Of a stretch of DNA of 64,000 nt, positions 50,678-60,069 are shown one piece after another; the stretch's first letter is position 1; every line of letters starts with the position of its first letter. A model generated the notes under the pieces. That model saw only the letters and a program-made list of their open reading frames with translations. It ran no database searches and had not been told where the DNA came from. The stretch is from Streptomyces tendae (lineage in GTDB: Bacteria > Actinomycetota > Actinomycetes > Streptomycetales > Streptomycetaceae). The stretch covers positions 388,486 through 452,485 of the forward strand of contig NZ_BMUY01000007.1 in NCBI RefSeq assembly GCF_014650435.1, read 5' to 3'. The position numbers and the translations under genes are program-made.

Positions 50678-51249
50678 TGCCGCAGAAGAACATCGACTTC
50701 GGGAGGTTCGGCGCCCGGGGCATCAAGGGCAGCGACGCCGTCGCGCGCAAACTCGACGAACTAGCGGGCGGCATCGCCACTCCCGTGACCGCCAAGCGCG
50801 GCTGGATGGCGCGCCTGCACTACCTGACGAAGTCGACCCAGACCCTGAAAGCCGCGCAGGACGCCGGACTCACCGTGACCCACCGGACGCTGAAGGCCTG
50901 GCTGGAGGGCAAACGCCGCCCCTCCAAGACCAGCCTGGAACGCATCGACCAGGCGTACCGGACGGTGCGCCGGCACAACGTCGCCCGCCATCTCCTCAGG
51001 CGCCTCAACCGCGACGGACGCGGCACCCGGGTGGAGATCCACCCGCTCAACCAGTCCCAGGTGCCGCAGCAGCTGCAGCGCGTGGTGGAGTACCGGACGA
51101 TGAACGTGCGCCGCTGGGACCGCATCGTCGGCTCCTGGGCGGCCGGCGACCACCAGAGCCTCGACGCGGCGTGGCAGGACACGATCGTCGACCTCGGCTC
51201 GCAGTGGGGCCAGTACGAGTACGTCACCAACGTCGGCTTCGCCGCGTAG
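50677..51249 (+). CDS. Tpg-like candidate terminal protein (primes and caps linear ends)
   Basis: A 190-residue basic protein with the size and layout of Streptomyces terminal proteins. The N-terminal half has an HTH-like unit (ARLHYLTKSTQTLKAAQDAG, then TVTHRTLKAWLEGKRRPS) placed as in Tpg (RYLMK...GVSQRTVERYVKG...RRPRP). A basic stretch RRHNVARHLLRRLNRDGRG and a C-terminal region with Tyr residues (WGQYEYVTN) follow. In Tpg a residue near the N-terminal third carries the covalent link to DNA; here candidate Thr and Tyr residues exist but cannot be chosen. Start GTG 50677 overlaps the Tap-like stop (TAGTG). Similarity to archetypal Tpg is weak, closer in kind to the non-archetypal terminal proteins. 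Confidence 0.65.
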   Translation: MPQKNIDFGRFGARGIKGSDAVARKLDELAGGIATPVTAKRGWMARLHYLTKSTQTLKAAQDAGLTVTHRTLKAWLEGKRRPSKTSLERIDQAYRTVRRHNVARHLLRRLNRDGRGTRVEIHPLNQSQVPQQLQRVVEYRTMNVRRWDRIVGSWAAGDHQSLDAAWQDTIVDLGSQWGQYEYVTNVGFAA

Positions 51250-51253
51250 AGCC

Positions 51254-51279
51254 GGCGCCGAAACGTGGTCTTCGGCGCC
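51254..51279 (+). terminator. Hairpin terminator after the Tpg-like gene
   Basis: GGCGCCGAA (51254-51262) and TTCGGCGCC (51271-51279) form a perfect 9-bp stem around eight bases, five bases after the stop codon. Confidence 0.65.
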
Positions 51280-51310
51280 TGCTGGGACGGCGTACGGTGG
51301 GGGACACCGA

Positions 51311-51384
51311 CGCGGGGTGGAGCAGCTCGGTAGCTCGCTGGGCTCATAACCCAGAGGTCGCAGGTTCAAATCCTGTCCCCGCTA
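51311..51384 (+). tRNA. Initiator tRNA-fMet (anticodon CAT)
   Basis: A complete 74-base cloverleaf. Acceptor stem CGCGGGG pairs with CCCCGCT except for the unpaired first position (C1 opposite T72). D arm is GAGC/GCTC. The anticodon stem ends with three G-C pairs (CTGGG/CCCAG) around CTCATAA, and the T loop is TTCAAAT. The mismatched first pair and the GGG/CCC stem are initiator hallmarks. CCA is not encoded. A terminator follows at 51395. Confidence 0.95.
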
Positions 51385-51394
51385 CTGCCGAAGA

Positions 51395-51419
51395 AGCCCG
51401 GATCTACACGATCCGGGCT
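51395..51419 (+). terminator. tRNA terminator
   Basis: AGCCCGGATC and GATCCGGGCT form a perfect 10-bp stem with loop TACAC, followed by CTTTCG, ten bases after the tRNA. Confidence 0.8.
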
Positions 51420-51812
51420 CTTTCGCGTTCCCTGGACGATCCTCACCGCGCCATCTGTTTTCTCCCGCCTGGCGCCGCCGCGTCGGCACAGGTCACCATG
51501 GATACGCGCGTGTCGGGGCCGTGACATCCCCTCAGCGGCCGCTCAGCCCTGCACACAGTGAAGAAGGTGGTGGGGTGTGGTCGGCGTGGCTGCTTCGGGG
51601 ACCGGGGGTGGCAGGTGCGCGGACTGAGCGTCGGCACGACCCCCGCGCCGTCCGCAACTCGATGGGCTGCACGAGAGGCCCGGCACTGAATTGTCGTACA
51701 GTTCGGACCTCTGCGAACGACGTTGGTAGGCGATCCGCTCCGGTCGCCGCCAGGCGAACTGGTCGGCCTCCTTGGCTGTGCCCGGCCGACTGCCGTCCGG
51801 CAGACGGCCGGA
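51420..51812. other. Gene-free stretch between tRNA-fMet and the HNH gene
   Basis: About 390 bases. Only short or compositionally unconvincing frames are present on either strand. I found no second copy of the tRNA 3' end that would mark an attachment site. Confidence 0.5.
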
Positions 51813-52832
51813 CTACAAGTCCACTGGAAAGTAGTCGCCTTTGTGGAGATTGCAGATCCAGTGGGAGAGCTGGACGTTGAGCAGCGTGTGCTCGCCCCCT
51901 GCGGTGAGCGGGATGCGGTGATCAAGGGTTGCGCACCACATGTCGGGCCAGGCCCGTTCACGCTCGACGGCCGTCTTGCATATCTGGCAGATCCAGCCGT
52001 CGCGTTCGTACACCGCGAGAGGATCCAGACGCCCGACGGTGGCCTCCAGGCCCAGCTCGCGCATCCGGGCGGCGTAGCTGCCGGCCGCACGCGACACGCG
52101 CTGCAGGCGCTCGGACCGGGCTGCGTAGGCGGGTGTCCACAGCCGAGGCACGGACTCCTTGCCGCATACGAAGGCTGTCCAGGTGTACTCCTGGTCCGTC
52201 TCGTCCACATCACGGATGATTTCCGTGTACCACCGCCACGTCCCGCCCTCTGCTTCGAAGGGCCCTAAGGTGTCATCCAGTGGCTTCAGGCCCAGGAAGG
52301 CTCCCAGGATCAAAGACGTCGGAGTCCACGTATGGTCAGTCAGGTAGTAGAACGCCGCGCCGGTCTGCGTGTGGACGGACAGCGCCACCTGCTCCAGTTG
52401 CCAGCTGCTGCCGCTGTGCGGTCTCACCTGCCAGGGGATGGCGTAATCCGGCAGATCGACGGCGCGGTGGACGGCGATGACGGAACCGTGCCGTTCCACC
52501 ACGTCGCCCGGCTTGGGCGAGTAGCCCTGGATCTCATACGGAAAGAGCGAGCCAGCAGGCAGAGTGCGAAACGCCCGCGCAGGCCGGGCGCCTTGAGGAT
52601 CGGGTGAGAACACGGGCGGCCGGGTGATTTCCCCGCGCTCGATGCGGCGGTTGAAGCGCCGATTGAGAATCAGATTGCAGCGGGGCGAGCACACGTGCCG
52701 GTCGCGGTGCTTCCAGTGCGCCCTGGCCGGGACCGGCTCCCCGCAGACTTGACACGGTTCTCCGCCCTTGGCGCGCTCGCCGGCCTTCAGTTGCTCATCG
52801 CGCCAGTCCCAGTAGGCGTTGTCGTTCCCCAC
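51813..52832 (-). CDS. HNH endonuclease-domain protein
   Basis: A 339-residue protein with two metal sites. Near the N-terminus Cys pairs CQVCGEPV and HVCSPRCN form a zinc-finger-like unit. The C-terminus is an HNH nuclease: RDGWICQICKTAV, then CATLDHRIPLTAGGEHTLLNVQLSHWICNLHKG, containing both Cys pairs and the catalytic DH. The middle 200 residues are not recognised. Start GTG 52832 follows a GAGGGAGAGGGGG run; in-frame ATGs at 52928 and 52973 are alternatives. It probably cuts DNA and may belong to a defence or mobile function. It is divergent from the OLD-type gene. Confidence 0.75.
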   Translation of the reverse strand: MGNDNAYWDWRDEQLKAGERAKGGEPCQVCGEPVPARAHWKHRDRHVCSPRCNLILNRRFNRRIERGEITRPPVFSPDPQGARPARAFRTLPAGSLFPYEIQGYSPKPGDVVERHGSVIAVHRAVDLPDYAIPWQVRPHSGSSWQLEQVALSVHTQTGAAFYYLTDHTWTPTSLILGAFLGLKPLDDTLGPFEAEGGTWRWYTEIIRDVDETDQEYTWTAFVCGKESVPRLWTPAYAARSERLQRVSRAAGSYAARMRELGLEATVGRLDPLAVYERDGWICQICKTAVERERAWPDMWCATLDHRIPLTAGGEHTLLNVQLSHWICNLHKGDYFPVDL

Positions 52833-53139
52833 CCGGCCCCCTCTCCCTCGGCCACCATAGGTCACGCCCGTCCAGCCGTACGGTGTGGTCCTGATGACTT
52901 GCCCTTTGAGATGACCACCGTGTGGCATGCGCCCGGCCTGTACGCACAGTGATCGCCCGACCGTGAGCCTCACAGCAGGGAGACGCTAACTGGCGCAAAA
53001 GGGGGAGCTGTTGCTTTGTGTCCCTCTAGGATGATTGCCTGCGATGAGTGCTCAGGTGCCTCATCCGCACGCGTAACGCCCGCACGCCACGCCCCTGCCC
53101 GTCGCCCGGCGGAGCGGGGAGATACGGAGCAGCTCGACC

Positions 53140-54963
53140 GTGCACCTCATCCGCTTCTCCGCGTGCGGGTTCCGCTCGCTGACCCATGTGCAGGACATCC
53201 CGGTCAGCAGCCCGACGATCCTGGCCGGCCGCAACGACGGCGGCAAGAGCGCGGTCCTGGCCGCGCTGGCCTTCCTGCTGGGCAAGCACCGTCTGACGGA
53301 CGAGGACCGCACCTACCAGCAGGACGAGGGCGTCAAGGGACAGCGCTGCGCGGAGACATGGGTGGAGGGCGTCTTCCGCTTGGACACCGACGAGCAGGCC
53401 GCCGCCCCCTTACCGGCGGAGCTCCGCATCCGGCGCCGTTCACGGGCCGGTGAGGCGGCGTGCTGGGAGTTCTTCGGATCGCAGCCCGCCGACAGCCGTC
53501 TGCAGGGCCTGGGTCGGCTGATGAAGAAGGACCTGACCGAACTGGTCGCCGAGTTCGGACTTGCCCCGTCGGGCACGCTGAAGGAAGACCTGCTGGCCGC
53601 GCTCACCGCACACGCCGCGACCGTCCCGCAGACCGAGCAGTGGCAGCCGCTGCCGAAAGACCTCGAGGCACGGCTGCCGCGGCTGCTGGCGTTCGGCGGC
53701 AAGGACGAGAGCCCGGACGACGCGGTGCGCACCGCGCTGAGCAGCTGCTACGAGACCCACCTGGAGGACGAGACCCTCCAGGGACAGGTCCGGGAGATCG
53801 AGAAGGAGATCACGCAGCGGCTGGAGAAGGAAGCGGACTCCCTGTGCCGGCACATCCGCCAGCACTGCCGTGAGTTCGTCGGCGTGGAGGTCAAGCCCGA
53901 GGTCTCCTTCAAGGGCGGCTTCAAGAGAGCGCCGCTGGAGGTCTCCAAGGCCGACGGCGAGCCTGTGGATCTGACCCGCTCGGGCCAGGGCAGCACCCGG
54001 CGCATCGCCCTCGCCGTGTGGGAGTGGACCAGCAGCCTCCTCGAAAGCAGTGAACTCGCCGCGACGGGGGAGCAGGACGAGCCGCAGCCCACCCAGACCA
54101 TCGTCGTCTACGACGAGCCCGACACCCACCTCGACTACCGCCACCAGCGCACCGTCATGGACATCATCCGCAAGCAGTGCGCCCTGCCCCACGTCAGCGT
54201 CATCGTCGCCACCCACTCGATGAACCTCATCGACGGCGTCGACATCGCCGATGTCGTCCACCTCAAGCTCAGCGACAGCGGCCGCACCCTCGTCGAGCGC
54301 CTCGACGGCGACACCCACGACGGCATCGACTTCCACCTCGGACAGATCGCCGCCGCGGTGGGACTGCGCAACTCCGTCCTGCTGCACGAACGCTGCTTCC
54401 TGGCAGTCGAAGGCCCCACCGAGCAGCAGTGCGTGCCCCTGCTCTTCCGCCTCTCGCAGGGACTGCCCCTGCAGGCGGCTGGCATCGCCCTGTGGGCCTG
54501 CGACAACAACGAAGGAGCACTCCACCTCGCGGGCTACCTCGTCAAGCACCATCGCACCGTCATGCTGATGGTCGACGCCGACAGCCGCGCAAATAAGCAC
54601 TTCAAAACCGAGAAACTCATCAAAGCCGGTCTCGACCTCACCAAGCAGGTCTCGTACGTTGGCGAGAGCCAGGGCTACAACGAACTGGAAGAGCTCTTCA
54701 GCGACCTCCAATGGGCAGTCGCCGCCAACGCCCACTGGCCCCGCCCCGAGGGCCAGCCCTGGAGCGCCGAAGACTTCAGCGAGCACCGGGGCGGCAAGTT
54801 CAGCGAGCGCATCCTCTACATGATCAAACAGCAGGCCGCAGAGAGCAGCCCCAACGGCAAGGCCGACATGCTCTACGCACTGGTGTCCATGCTCACCACC
54901 GCCGAAGAGGTCCCCCAGCAGCTACGGGACATCTTCACCGAGGTGCAGGCCCTCGCCTGCTGA
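53140..54963 (+). CDS. OLD-family ATPase with C-terminal TOPRIM nuclease
   Basis: A 607-residue ABC-type ATPase fused to a TOPRIM domain. Walker A is AGRNDGGKSAVLAAL, the ABC signature LTRSGQGSTRRIAL, Walker B IVVYDEPDTHLD and the H-loop VIVATHSMNLID. TOPRIM acidic residues are in FLAVEGPTEQQ (about residue 423) and LMVDADSRAN (about residue 477). Between the ATPase parts lies a coiled-coil arm with RGLG-type helices. OLD enzymes degrade DNA or act in anti-phage systems, often with a UvrD-like partner (Gabija); no such partner is adjacent. Start GTG 53140 has GGAG nearby. Together with SbcCD it gives this end two SMC-like nucleases. Confidence 0.85.
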   Translation: MHLIRFSACGFRSLTHVQDIPVSSPTILAGRNDGGKSAVLAALAFLLGKHRLTDEDRTYQQDEGVKGQRCAETWVEGVFRLDTDEQAAAPLPAELRIRRRSRAGEAACWEFFGSQPADSRLQGLGRLMKKDLTELVAEFGLAPSGTLKEDLLAALTAHAATVPQTEQWQPLPKDLEARLPRLLAFGGKDESPDDAVRTALSSCYETHLEDETLQGQVREIEKEITQRLEKEADSLCRHIRQHCREFVGVEVKPEVSFKGGFKRAPLEVSKADGEPVDLTRSGQGSTRRIALAVWEWTSSLLESSELAATGEQDEPQPTQTIVVYDEPDTHLDYRHQRTVMDIIRKQCALPHVSVIVATHSMNLIDGVDIADVVHLKLSDSGRTLVERLDGDTHDGIDFHLGQIAAAVGLRNSVLLHERCFLAVEGPTEQQCVPLLFRLSQGLPLQAAGIALWACDNNEGALHLAGYLVKHHRTVMLMVDADSRANKHFKTEKLIKAGLDLTKQVSYVGESQGYNELEELFSDLQWAVAANAHWPRPEGQPWSAEDFSEHRGGKFSERILYMIKQQAAESSPNGKADMLYALVSMLTTAEEVPQQLRDIFTEVQALAC

Positions 54964-55336
54964 CCTGCTGCTGCGTTCGCCGCTGCAGCATGCGCTCCTT
55001 GCGCTGCTCAGTGGTCGGCGCCGTCCAGGCGTGCCATCCGGCCTCCGCAGTCCATTGCCGCGCGTGCGCGCGGGCTTCGATTCCGCACCACCGGCAGCCC
55101 CCGGGCGCCACAGTGTGCTCGGTCCTGGCAGAACGCGATAACGACATCACATCCTCCTTCCCCCACTGCTTATCTTGCCTCCTGCCACTGACAATCACCC
55201 TGCGAGCCGCGTCCGGCTCCGCCACCCGGCCACGCAGACGAAGAAACCTCTCCCTCGCGTGTCGCGCCTCCGAAACAAGACCGTTTATCGGGAAAACCGC
55301 CCGTAGCTCCCACCACTCTGGTTACGGTCTGTGCCC
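54964..55336. other. Gene-free stretch before sbcD
   Basis: About 370 bases without a supported gene. Shortly before the SbcD start the sequence becomes less GC-rich (TTTATCGGGAAAACC, then GGTTACGGT); the latter is a possible -10 giving a nearly leaderless sbcD transcript. Confidence 0.45.
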
Positions 55337-56506
55337 ATGAGGTTCCTGCACACCTCGGACTGGCATCTCGGCCGCCGGTTCCACGGGGAAGATCTGATCG
55401 ACCACCAGCGCAAGGTCCTGGACCACATCTGCGCCACCGCCCGCACCCAGAAGGTGGGCGCCCTGCTGATCGCGGGCGACATCTACGACCGTGCCATCCC
55501 GAGCCTGGACGCGGTACGCCTGTTCGACCGGGCTCTGCACCAGCTCGCCGACCTCGGCATCCCCACCGTCATGATCAGCGGTAACCACGATTCGGCCCAC
55601 CGTCTCGGTACTGGCTCCGGCCTGTACGCCAAAGCCGGCGTCCACCTGCGCACCGACCCCGCCGACGCCGCCCGCCCCGTCCTCCTCGACGACGAGCACG
55701 GACCCGTCGCCGTCTACGGAGTGCCCTACCTCGAGCCAGCCCTGGCACGCACCCAGCTGGACGCCGAGACAGCCTCCCACCAGGCCGTTCTCACCTCAGC
55801 ACTGGACCGCATCCGCGCTGACCTCGTCACCCGACCGGGCACCCGCTCCGTCGTCCTCGCCCACGCCTTCATCACCGGCGCCACCACCAGCAAAAGCGAA
55901 CGCGACATCAGCGTCGGCGGCATCGCCCACGCCGGCGCCGACCTCTTCGACGGCATCCACTACACCGCCCTGGGCCATCTCCACCGCCCGCAGAGCGTCA
56001 ACGACCGCATCCACTACAGCGGCTCCCCACTGGCCTACTCCTTCTCCGAGACCAACCACACCAAATCCCTTACTCTGGCCGACCTGCCGGCCGACGGCGC
56101 CCCCACGATCACCCGCCACGACATCCCGGCCAGCCTCCACCTGCCGCTGGCACGGCTGACCGGCCGCATCGAAGACCTGCTAACGGATCCCGCACACGAA
56201 CCTCACAGCGAAGCCTGGCTGCAGGTCACCCTCACCGACACCGCCCTCCCGTACGAGGCGATGGCACGACTCAGACAGCGCTTCCCCAAGACGCTGGACA
56301 TGCGGCACATGCCCGCCGGCATCCCGGCGCAGGCCACCGACAGCCCCACCTACCGCGAACGGGTACGCGGCCGCGGCGACCTCGACATCGCCCACGACTT
56401 CATCACCGCCGTGCGCGGCACCCCACCCACCACCGCAGAGGCAGAGCTCCTCCAAGAGGCCGTCGACGACATGCGCGTGCGCGCCCAGGAGAAGGAAACC
56501 GTCTGA
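55337..56506 (+). CDS. sbcD: SbcD, nuclease subunit of the SbcCD (Mre11-Rad50) complex
   Basis: A 389-residue calcineurin-like phosphoesterase. Mre11 motifs are in order: TSDWHLG (Asp8, His10), AGDIYDR (Asp49), SGNHDS (83-87), LAHAF, and GHLHRPQ. It is the nuclease of a complex that opens DNA hairpins and trims protein-blocked double-strand ends. Start ATG 55337 is preferred to GTG 55331 because MRFLHTSDWH is the normal beginning. The ATG of sbcC is one base after the stop, so both subunits are made together. A copy this close to the telomere may be additional to a core-chromosome sbcCD. Confidence 0.93.
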   Translation: MRFLHTSDWHLGRRFHGEDLIDHQRKVLDHICATARTQKVGALLIAGDIYDRAIPSLDAVRLFDRALHQLADLGIPTVMISGNHDSAHRLGTGSGLYAKAGVHLRTDPADAARPVLLDDEHGPVAVYGVPYLEPALARTQLDAETASHQAVLTSALDRIRADLVTRPGTRSVVLAHAFITGATTSKSERDISVGGIAHAGADLFDGIHYTALGHLHRPQSVNDRIHYSGSPLAYSFSETNHTKSLTLADLPADGAPTITRHDIPASLHLPLARLTGRIEDLLTDPAHEPHSEAWLQVTLTDTALPYEAMARLRQRFPKTLDMRHMPAGIPAQATDSPTYRERVRGRGDLDIAHDFITAVRGTPPTTAEAELLQEAVDDMRVRAQEKETV

Positions 56507-56507
56507 C

Positions 56508-59500
56508 ATGCGTCTGCACTCCCTGCGCCTGCAGGCATTCGGCCCCTTCGCCCGCCGGCACACCGTCGACTTCGACGCCCTGTCCGCCGACGGCCTGTTC
56601 CTCCTGCACGGCGACACCGGCGCCGGCAAGAGCACCCTGTTCGCCGCCATATGCTTCGCCCTCTACGGCCTGCCGCCTCACGAACGCAACATGCGGCTGC
56701 GCAGCGATCATGCGCCCGCCAACCTGCTGACCGAAGTGACCCTGGAAGTAACCCTCGCCGGCAAGCGCCTGCAGATCCGCAGAATCCCCGCCCAGAAGCG
56801 ACCCCACCTGCGCAACAGCGCAGAACTGGTCGACCAGAAGGCCGAAACCTACCTGCACCAGTGGGTCCTCGACGAACACGGACACGGCCAGTGGGAAGGC
56901 ATCATCAAGTCCCACAAGGAAGCCGGAGAAGAGATCAAGTCCCTCCTGCGCCTGACCCGGCAGCAGTTCTGCCAGGTCGTCCTGCTCCCGCAGAACGAGT
57001 TCACCAAGTTCCTGCGCGCCGACGCATCCGAACGCCGCATCCTGCTCGGCACCCTCTTCGGCACCCGCCGCTTCGGCCTCATCGAAGAATTCCTCGCCAC
57101 CCGCAAAACCCTCACCGCCAAGACGCGCGACGAGGCCCGCGCCGACGTCCTGCGCCTGGCCGAACGCATCCAGCAGGCAGCCGGCGACGACCTCGAACCC
57201 GCCCAAGACGCCCCCCGGGCCGACGACCCCGCTACCCTCACCGCACCCGCCCGCGCCTGGGCCAGCGCCCTGCACCGCCAGGCCCTCACCCTCCAAGACG
57301 CCGCAACCACCGCCACCGAGACCGCCGAGCAGCAGCTGGCGCAAGCCCGCATCGCCGAACAGGCCGTCCGCGACCTCCACCGTCTCCAGCAGACCCACCG
57401 CACCACCGCACACGACCTCAGCCTGCTCCACGAGCAGACCGCCCACCACGACCGCCTCGCCGACCGCCGCGAGCGCGCCGTGAAAGCCCAGCAACTGCAA
57501 TCCGTCCTGGAGACCGCACACACCGCCGACCTCAAGCACACCCGTGCCCTGGACGACGACAGCCGCGCCCGCGCCCTTCTGCTGCCCGAAGACGCATCAC
57601 TCGACGCCGCCGCCCTCACTCACGCCGCGCAGCAACTGCACGCCGACACCGGCGCCGTCCAAGCGCTGCTGCCCGACGAGGCCACCCTCCAGCGCCACAC
57701 GGCAGAACTGGCCGCACTCGACCGCGAGCGCCAGCAGCTCACTGAAACCCTCACCGACGCCCAGGAACGGCTCAACACCCTTCCCCAACGCCGCGCCGCC
57801 CTGGCCGCACGCCTGGAAGACGCGCGCAGCGCACAGGAGACCAGCCGCGAACTCACCCCCACCCTCAATCTCGTCGAAAAGCAGCTGGAAGCCGCCAGAC
57901 GCCGTGACGCCCTCGACCAGCAGATCAGCGCCGCCCGTAAAGTCCTCAGCCGGGCCGAGAAGGACTTTGAGCAAGCCGCGAAAACGTACATAGACATCCG
58001 GCGCCGTCGTACAGACGGCATCGTCGCCGAGCTCGCCGGCCGGCTCGTCGACGGCGAAGACTGCCCGGTATGCGGTTCCCCCACCCACCCCGCACCCGCC
58101 ACCGCCCAGCCAGGCCAGCCCACCGCCGCCGACGAACAGGCCGCCGAAGCAGCCCACACCCGGGCCCAGCAGAGCGAGAACAAGGCCAAACAGACCCTGG
58201 CCCACCTGAACGAACAGGCCGCCACGGCACGCGGTGAAGCCGGCGGCGACACCCCCCTCGCCGACCTCACCGCCCACCGCACAACCCTCGAACAACACCT
58301 CGCCGACGCCCTCTCCCAGGCATCCGACGCCGGACCGGCCAGCGAACAACTCGCCCTCCTGGAAAAGGAACAGGCCGAAACCGAGCACACCCGCAACACC
58401 GCAACCGCACGCCTGGGCGCCGCCGACGCAACCTACGACAGCCTGCACACGCAGCGCGAAGAGCTCACCCACCGCCTCGCCACCGCCCTCAACGGGCACG
58501 CCACACTCGCCGACCGCATCACCGCCCTCACCCAGCACGCCGGCCGCCTCGAGGCCGCCGCCGCGTGTGCCGCCACCGTGACAGCAACCGCCGCAAGCCG
58601 CCACAGCGCCGCCGCTCTGGCGGAGCAGGCAGCCCACGCGGCAGGCTTCACTTCCCCGGCCGAAGCCTCGGCCGCCCGCCTGCCCGACGACGAACTCACC
58701 GCGATCGAGAGCCAAATCACCCACTGGCGTGAACAGTGCCTCGTATTGACCGCCCGGCTCGCCGAACCCGAACTGCAGGCAGCCATCGACCAGCCTCCGG
58801 CCGACCTCGAGCACGCCGTCACCGAACTGAACACTGCCACCGCAACCCACTCCCGCACGGCAGCCCTCGCCACCCAGGCCGCCGACCGGACAACCGCCCT
58901 GGCCACCCTTACCGCTCAGCTGGACACCCACATCCAGCGCCTGGAACCCCTCGAGGACACCTACCGCACCGTCGATCACCTCCACGGCCTCATCAGCGGC
59001 GGCTCACCCAGCAACCAGCTCCGCATGCAACTGGAGTCCTACGTACTGGCAGCCCGCCTCGAAGACGTCGTCGACGCCGCCAACACCCGCCTGTCACGCA
59101 TGTCCCACCACCGCTTCACCCTCGTCCACTCCGACGACAGAGCCGCCCGAGGCGCCAAATCAGGCCTGGACCTCAAGGTCCTCGACGCCTGGAGCGGACA
59201 CAAACGCCACACCGACACCCTCTCCGGCGGCGAATCCTTCTACGTCTCCCTGGCCCTCGCCCTGGGCCTGGCCGACATCGTCACCGCCGAAGCCGGCGGC
59301 CAGGCACTGGACACCCTCTTCATCGACGAAGGCTTCGGCACCCTCGACGAAGACACCCTCCACCAAGTCCTCGACGTCCTGGACTCCCTACGCGCCCACG
59401 ACCGCACGGTCGGACTCATCAGCCACGTCCCCGAACTCCGCCGCCGCATCACCCAACGCCTGCACATCTCCAAGAACATCGACGGCTCCACCCTCACCCA

Positions 59501-59522
59501 CCTGACCGAAGCGGCCGAATGA
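56508..59522 (+). CDS. sbcC: SbcC, ATPase subunit of the SbcCD complex
   Basis: A 1004-residue SMC-like ATPase. Walker A is HGDTGAGKST (residues 34-43), the Q-loop region QFCQVVLLPQNEFTKFL follows, and long coiled coils flank a zinc hook DCPVCGSPTHP at about residue 517. The C-terminal lobe has signature LSGGESFYVSLALALGLAD and Walker B DTLFIDEGFGTLDED. It tethers and remodels DNA ends for SbcD. Length and domain order are normal. Codon use favours C-ending codons (CCC, ACC, CAC), as in the rest of the terminal region and unlike most polyketide genes. Confidence 0.93.
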   Translation: MRLHSLRLQAFGPFARRHTVDFDALSADGLFLLHGDTGAGKSTLFAAICFALYGLPPHERNMRLRSDHAPANLLTEVTLEVTLAGKRLQIRRIPAQKRPHLRNSAELVDQKAETYLHQWVLDEHGHGQWEGIIKSHKEAGEEIKSLLRLTRQQFCQVVLLPQNEFTKFLRADASERRILLGTLFGTRRFGLIEEFLATRKTLTAKTRDEARADVLRLAERIQQAAGDDLEPAQDAPRADDPATLTAPARAWASALHRQALTLQDAATTATETAEQQLAQARIAEQAVRDLHRLQQTHRTTAHDLSLLHEQTAHHDRLADRRERAVKAQQLQSVLETAHTADLKHTRALDDDSRARALLLPEDASLDAAALTHAAQQLHADTGAVQALLPDEATLQRHTAELAALDRERQQLTETLTDAQERLNTLPQRRAALAARLEDARSAQETSRELTPTLNLVEKQLEAARRRDALDQQISAARKVLSRAEKDFEQAAKTYIDIRRRRTDGIVAELAGRLVDGEDCPVCGSPTHPAPATAQPGQPTAADEQAAEAAHTRAQQSENKAKQTLAHLNEQAATARGEAGGDTPLADLTAHRTTLEQHLADALSQASDAGPASEQLALLEKEQAETEHTRNTATARLGAADATYDSLHTQREELTHRLATALNGHATLADRITALTQHAGRLEAAAACAATVTATAASRHSAAALAEQAAHAAGFTSPAEASAARLPDDELTAIESQITHWREQCLVLTARLAEPELQAAIDQPPADLEHAVTELNTATATHSRTAALATQAADRTTALATLTAQLDTHIQRLEPLEDTYRTVDHLHGLISGGSPSNQLRMQLESYVLAARLEDVVDAANTRLSRMSHHRFTLVHSDDRAARGAKSGLDLKVLDAWSGHKRHTDTLSGGESFYVSLALALGLADIVTAEAGGQALDTLFIDEGFGTLDEDTLHQVLDVLDSLRAHDRTVGLISHVPELRRRITQRLHISKNIDGSTLTHLTEAAE

Positions 59523-60069
59523 CCCCACGACGGACGCCGGACCCGCCCTCGCCGACGAAACGCAAGCCCCAGGCCGCGCACACTCACTGATCTTCAACCT
59601 GCCGTCGGCCCAAGGCGTAGCCACAACCGCCGGGGCTGCCTGTACCCCTCTCGGCGCCGCCGAGAAAGGCAGCCCCACAGCGCTCCCGCGTCGAAAGCCG
59701 CCCATCCCTGAAGGCACCCGACCTGCCTCCCAGAAGGAGCGCATCGAACACGTACTGCTTCATGCCATTTCTGCATGTGATCGAAGTGACGGAAACAGAG
59801 CACCGCGGTGCATGAGCACCTGCATCGGCCACCGCAGCCGTACCAGAACACGCCAGTCCAGTCCGGATGACAGGAGTTTCCGCAGATCCGAGAACCACTG
59901 TCCCGCATGTTCGAACACCGCCGGACCCGTGACCGCATCACGGCGCGTTTTCGAGGCACTGCCCGAGGCCTCCGCTGATCAAACCGGCGGATTTGTCAGT
60001 GCCTGCTGCTACACCAATTCCCAGAGATCAGACCGCAGTTGGCGGCCTGACGACACGGAGGAGGAAGCA
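59523..60069. other. Gene-free stretch after sbcC
   Basis: About 550 bases. Frames here are short, lack starts with ribosome sites and show no family resemblance. GC content falls toward 60000 (AAACCGGCGGATTTGTCAG region), where the promoter of the next operon probably lies. Confidence 0.45.

Noticed and set aside
51311..53140. Integrative element inserted at tRNA-fMet
   Set aside because: No integrase, no excisionase and no repeated tRNA 3' end were seen in the window; kept only as a question in the tRNA finding.
53440..54786. Antisense frame over the OLD gene with repeated Val/Asp/Gly segments
   Set aside because: The plus-strand frame has all ATPase and TOPRIM motifs; the antisense repeat look comes from codon bias.
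56403..58985. Long Gly/Val-rich minus-strand frames that resemble PE-PGRS proteins
   Set aside because: They are antisense to SbcC, whose Walker, zinc-hook and signature motifs are complete.
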